Positions 61,716 to 64,000 of a stretch of DNA of 64,000 bases are shown piece by piece. Position numbers and translations under genes: made by a program. The DNA is from Monosporascus cannonballus (Eukaryota > Ascomycota > Sordariomycetes > Xylariales): contig QJNS01000124.1 in NCBI GenBank assembly GCA_004154925.1, positions 166,004 through 230,003 on the forward strand, in the 5' to 3' direction. The stretch's first letter is position 1. Every line of letters begins with the position of its first letter. The notes below the pieces were generated by a model that was given only the letters and a program-made list of their open reading frames with translations, did not search any database and was not told the DNA's origin.

Positions 61716-62108
61716 TGTTACGACCTAACAGGCTAGGTCTTCAAAAACGGTCGCAACGATAAAAATAACACGACTCACCCTAGAAATCCCGTAATAAGTG
61801 ATTACTGAGATATTAATAATCACTGATAAATAACTACGATTTAAAATAATCATGATTACTTCGACGAACGTTATCAACGGTAATTATTAAACTGATAAAA
61901 GATATAATACGTTCGTTATTTCTATAGCTTAAATAGTACCAGTTTGCAACTACTTATTAATATTTACAACTTAATTATCTAAAATATCTTTGGTATTACG
62001 AGACATAATAATTTATTATATTCATTATCTAAATTTCTACGATGTTTCTACTAATATTAATCTATACGATTTAGATTTAATATTTACTTAAACCACCTAG
62101 TCGTTGTA
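61716..62108 (+). repeat. LTR E of the B/C/A/D chromovirus family (393 bp)
   Basis: It starts TGTTACGACCTAACAGGC and ends CGTTGTA. R/U5 is like the other family LTRs; U3 is like B (GTAATAAGTG). It is followed by the same leader (CGTTATAAACTTTTATTTA) seen after the 5' LTRs of A and C, so it is a 5' LTR. Confidence 0.78.
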
Positions 62109-62735
62109 CGTTATAAACTTTTATTTAATAATACCGTGAGATTTTAAATAATACTTTTTTAGTCATTATATCGATTAATACATAAACATATTTTGCTATT
62201 ACACAATTCTAAGCTAAAATCAAGGAATTCGAAAAACAAATTTAATAATTCGCAGAAAAGGTAATAACTATCCCAATTCGAATTATCGCTCTAAAATACA
62301 ATGTTAAAAAGCCTTAATCTTACGATAAAAAAGAAAACGTTCAAAGTTTCCTTATTTAGATACGAACAAATTTCTGTTTTTAAAACCAAGATAAACTTAT
62401 AGATAAAAATCTCGCTATGACAATTATTTTAATTTAAATTAACTTTATTATAATATAATATAATCAGTTTATTAATTTAGATTATAACCATTATTTATTA
62501 GACATTATATTATAAAAATGCTGAAGATATAAAATTGAAAATATAGAAGTCGGCGAGCTAGTTAGGTATATATGAACTAGCTTGTATTAATAAACTAGAG
62601 TTAAGCTTGCAATTTTTAGTAGTTCTTAGAACTGTATAATCTCTAACTAAATATATTTTTAATAAATACATGATTATATTAATTAGACAGCATTAATAAG
62701 CATTATATAAAAGTTTTAACGAAAAGTGCTTTAAC
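62109..62735 (+). mobile_element. Leader and gag start of element E, truncated
   Basis: The leader and early gag region align loosely with 18222-18600 of A (AATACCGT, TCTTACGATAA, TTTAGATACGAA). It stops abruptly at about 62735, where GC-rich DNA begins. The rest of the element is absent. Confidence 0.55.
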
Positions 62736-63320
62736 TTTTTAATAATATCCGGTGAAGTCGTGCAACCTCATCCAGGCGTAGGAGGGACAGCATTTGCTGT
62801 TGCCGAACCGTTGTATATTGTTCCGTGAGGGCCGTAGAATTAGACCCATGATTCACTATGCCATGAAGTCCACCGCTATACTCGTTTGCTACCTCCTGCC
62901 TCTCGGTCCTCAACAGCCGTAGGGAGGGGATCGAACAGCTCGGTGCACGAAACTTTGCTACCAGCCCTGAAGAATGAATCACCGATCCACCGCCAAAACG
63001 TGGTCAACCTCCTTGGGTCCAAATCCACGAAATTAGGACTGCGTCGGCGAAGATATGGAGGCTCTTACTCGGTGATCTCCAAAGTTTCCCTGTCTCCCAG
63101 GGTTCCCGCCATTGCATCCATCATCACCACCGAGGCGGTACCGATCCACTGCTTCCCTGACATCGCCAAGATACATCTCGGGTTCTCCTTCCTGCCTCGG
63201 CAGCCAGTTAGTCCACCGACAGCCGGGAACGGCCTGCTCGGCATCATCCAGTCCGCGGCCCCATCACGAATCGATCAACACAACAGCCGACCCACCATAG
63301 ACGGAAAGCCGGGAGAGGGG
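62736..63320. other. GC-rich segment; one unassigned open frame
   Basis: A plus-strand frame of 149 codons (62886-63335) is open and ends in frame at the TAG inside the next pseudogene, so it could be its upstream part. It shows no recognisable domain. Nothing else was found. Confidence 0.4.
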
Positions 63321-63705
63321 ATGTGCCGGGACTAGCGCGTCTTCCACGACTGCGGGCACGAGGTCCCATCGCCGACGCCGCCGCGCAGGATCGCGTACTG
63401 CGCGCCTCTGGACGGCTCTCCGTGCCCGGAGCCGCGGCAGCCGACGCGGGCGCGCGGCGGGAGGGCCGGTGCTTCGCGTGCCGGGCAGAGGCGGCGTCGC
63501 TCCAGTTCGAGAAGCGCCGGATCGACATCCGCCCGGAACCTGCTGTACGGGGAAGGGCTACGCGAAGGGCGGGTGTGTTGGGCTAGGAGGACGACAAGCG
63601 GCGCATCCACGACAAGGCGCACGGCCCGACGGCCTGCTCGAGCGCATGCGCGACGGGCGCACCGAGGAGGACAGCGAGGACACGCTCAGGGGCAGTCCTA
63701 AATAA
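63321..63705 (+). pseudogene. Small Cys/His fungal protein gene, frameshifted
   Basis: From ATG 63321 the sequence reads MCRD, a TAG, then RVFHDCGHEVPSPTPPRRIA and YCAPLDGSPCPEP. A shift leads to GRCFACRAEAASLQFEKRRI; another leads to NLLYGEGL or GKGYAKGG; the end reads GLLERMRDGRTEEDSED then TLRGSPK and a stop at 63705. The CGHE plus paired Cys layout resembles small fungal proteins of unknown function that I know only as hypothetical. At least three defects (one nonsense, two or more indels) separate the blocks, so it is a pseudogene or lies in poor-quality sequence. Confidence 0.5.
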
Positions 63706-63926
63706 GGGCGGGAAAACGGGGGGGGGTGCGGAGGCGGTGGATGGAGGGGATGATAGTCATGGAGAGCGAATATGCGGCATCCCGGAACTCGCTGGTAGCA
63801 TGGCGGCGGTGTGGTGTAGTAGCGTAACCATTGGCTGGGCAAGATATGGCTGGTTCCGAGGAGCACGGAACGTGAAGCAAGTGCGTCACGAGGAGTACAA
63901 GGATCTCCCTACATTCTGCCCAACTG

Positions 63927-63928
<2 letters not shown>

Positions 63929-64000
<72 letters not shown>
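63929..64000. repeat. Poly-G run of at least 72 bases at the window edge
   Basis: Uninterrupted G from 63929 to the end of the window. No telomere repeat precedes it. Such a run is most likely a sequencing or assembly artefact, but it may continue beyond the window. Confidence 0.9.

Noticed and set aside
63929..64000. Telomere
   Set aside because: No TTAGGG or CCCTAA repeats are present near the G run or anywhere at the window edges.

Overview
The window looks like nuclear DNA of a filamentous ascomycete (Pezizomycotina). The evidence is short GT-AG introns of 51-92 bp (one of 234 bp), fungal gene families (NADP-mannitol dehydrogenase, Dal5-type permease, MARVEL-like protein, ankyrin/F-box relic, Fot1/pogo transposase), and a two-compartment composition. 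Three GC-balanced islands (about 5.45-15.9 kb, 45.4-51.2 kb, 62.7-64.0 kb) lie between very AT-rich blocks. In the AT-rich blocks the retroelement reading frames are still legible but full of TAA/TAG codons where Gln or Trp is expected, with Cys-to-Tyr and Gly/Asp-to-Ser/Asn changes. That is the C-to-T / G-to-A signature of repeat-induced point mutation (RIP).

Layout. 1-5288: 3' part of a RIP-mutated Ty3/gypsy chromovirus (B). 5.45-14.9 kb: island with a repeat end, a fold-back repeat, several decayed gene fragments, one apparently intact MARVEL-like gene (12171-12744, three exons) and an ankyrin pseudogene. 14916-15665: left half of a Fot1/pogo DNA transposon, cut by chromovirus C. 15666-about 43200: a nest. 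Host chromovirus C carries an 862-bp inverted-repeat element in its 5' LTR. It is interrupted by chromovirus A (17835-31785, TSD ACTAG) and by the inverted chromovirus D (31834-38535, TSD TAAGA/TAGGA). A is itself interrupted by a chromovirus of another family, N (19742-26982, minus strand, TSD TTATT). 43.2-45.4 kb: unidentified AT-rich sequence. 45580-45622: a TIR matching the left Fot1/pogo end in inverted orientation.

46350-50713 holds the two best genes, both on the minus strand: an intronless NADP-dependent mannitol dehydrogenase and a seven-exon, 489-residue Dal5/allantoate-type MFS permease whose exon structure I could resolve fully. 51.15-61.7 kb is extremely AT-rich gypsy debris on both strands with a direct repeat. 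61716-62735 is another LTR plus leader of the B/C family. 62.7-63.9 kb is GC-rich with a frameshifted small Cys/His protein gene. The window ends in 72 uninterrupted G.

Most interesting observation: each of the five chromoviruses (B, C, A, D, N) carries, between the chromodomain end of pol and the 3' LTR, a second reading frame on the opposite strand. It encodes a Cys-containing segment followed by a basic coiled coil. In N it runs 182 codons in a single frame, interrupted only by RIP-type stops. It looks like a conserved convergent (antisense) accessory gene of these retroelements.
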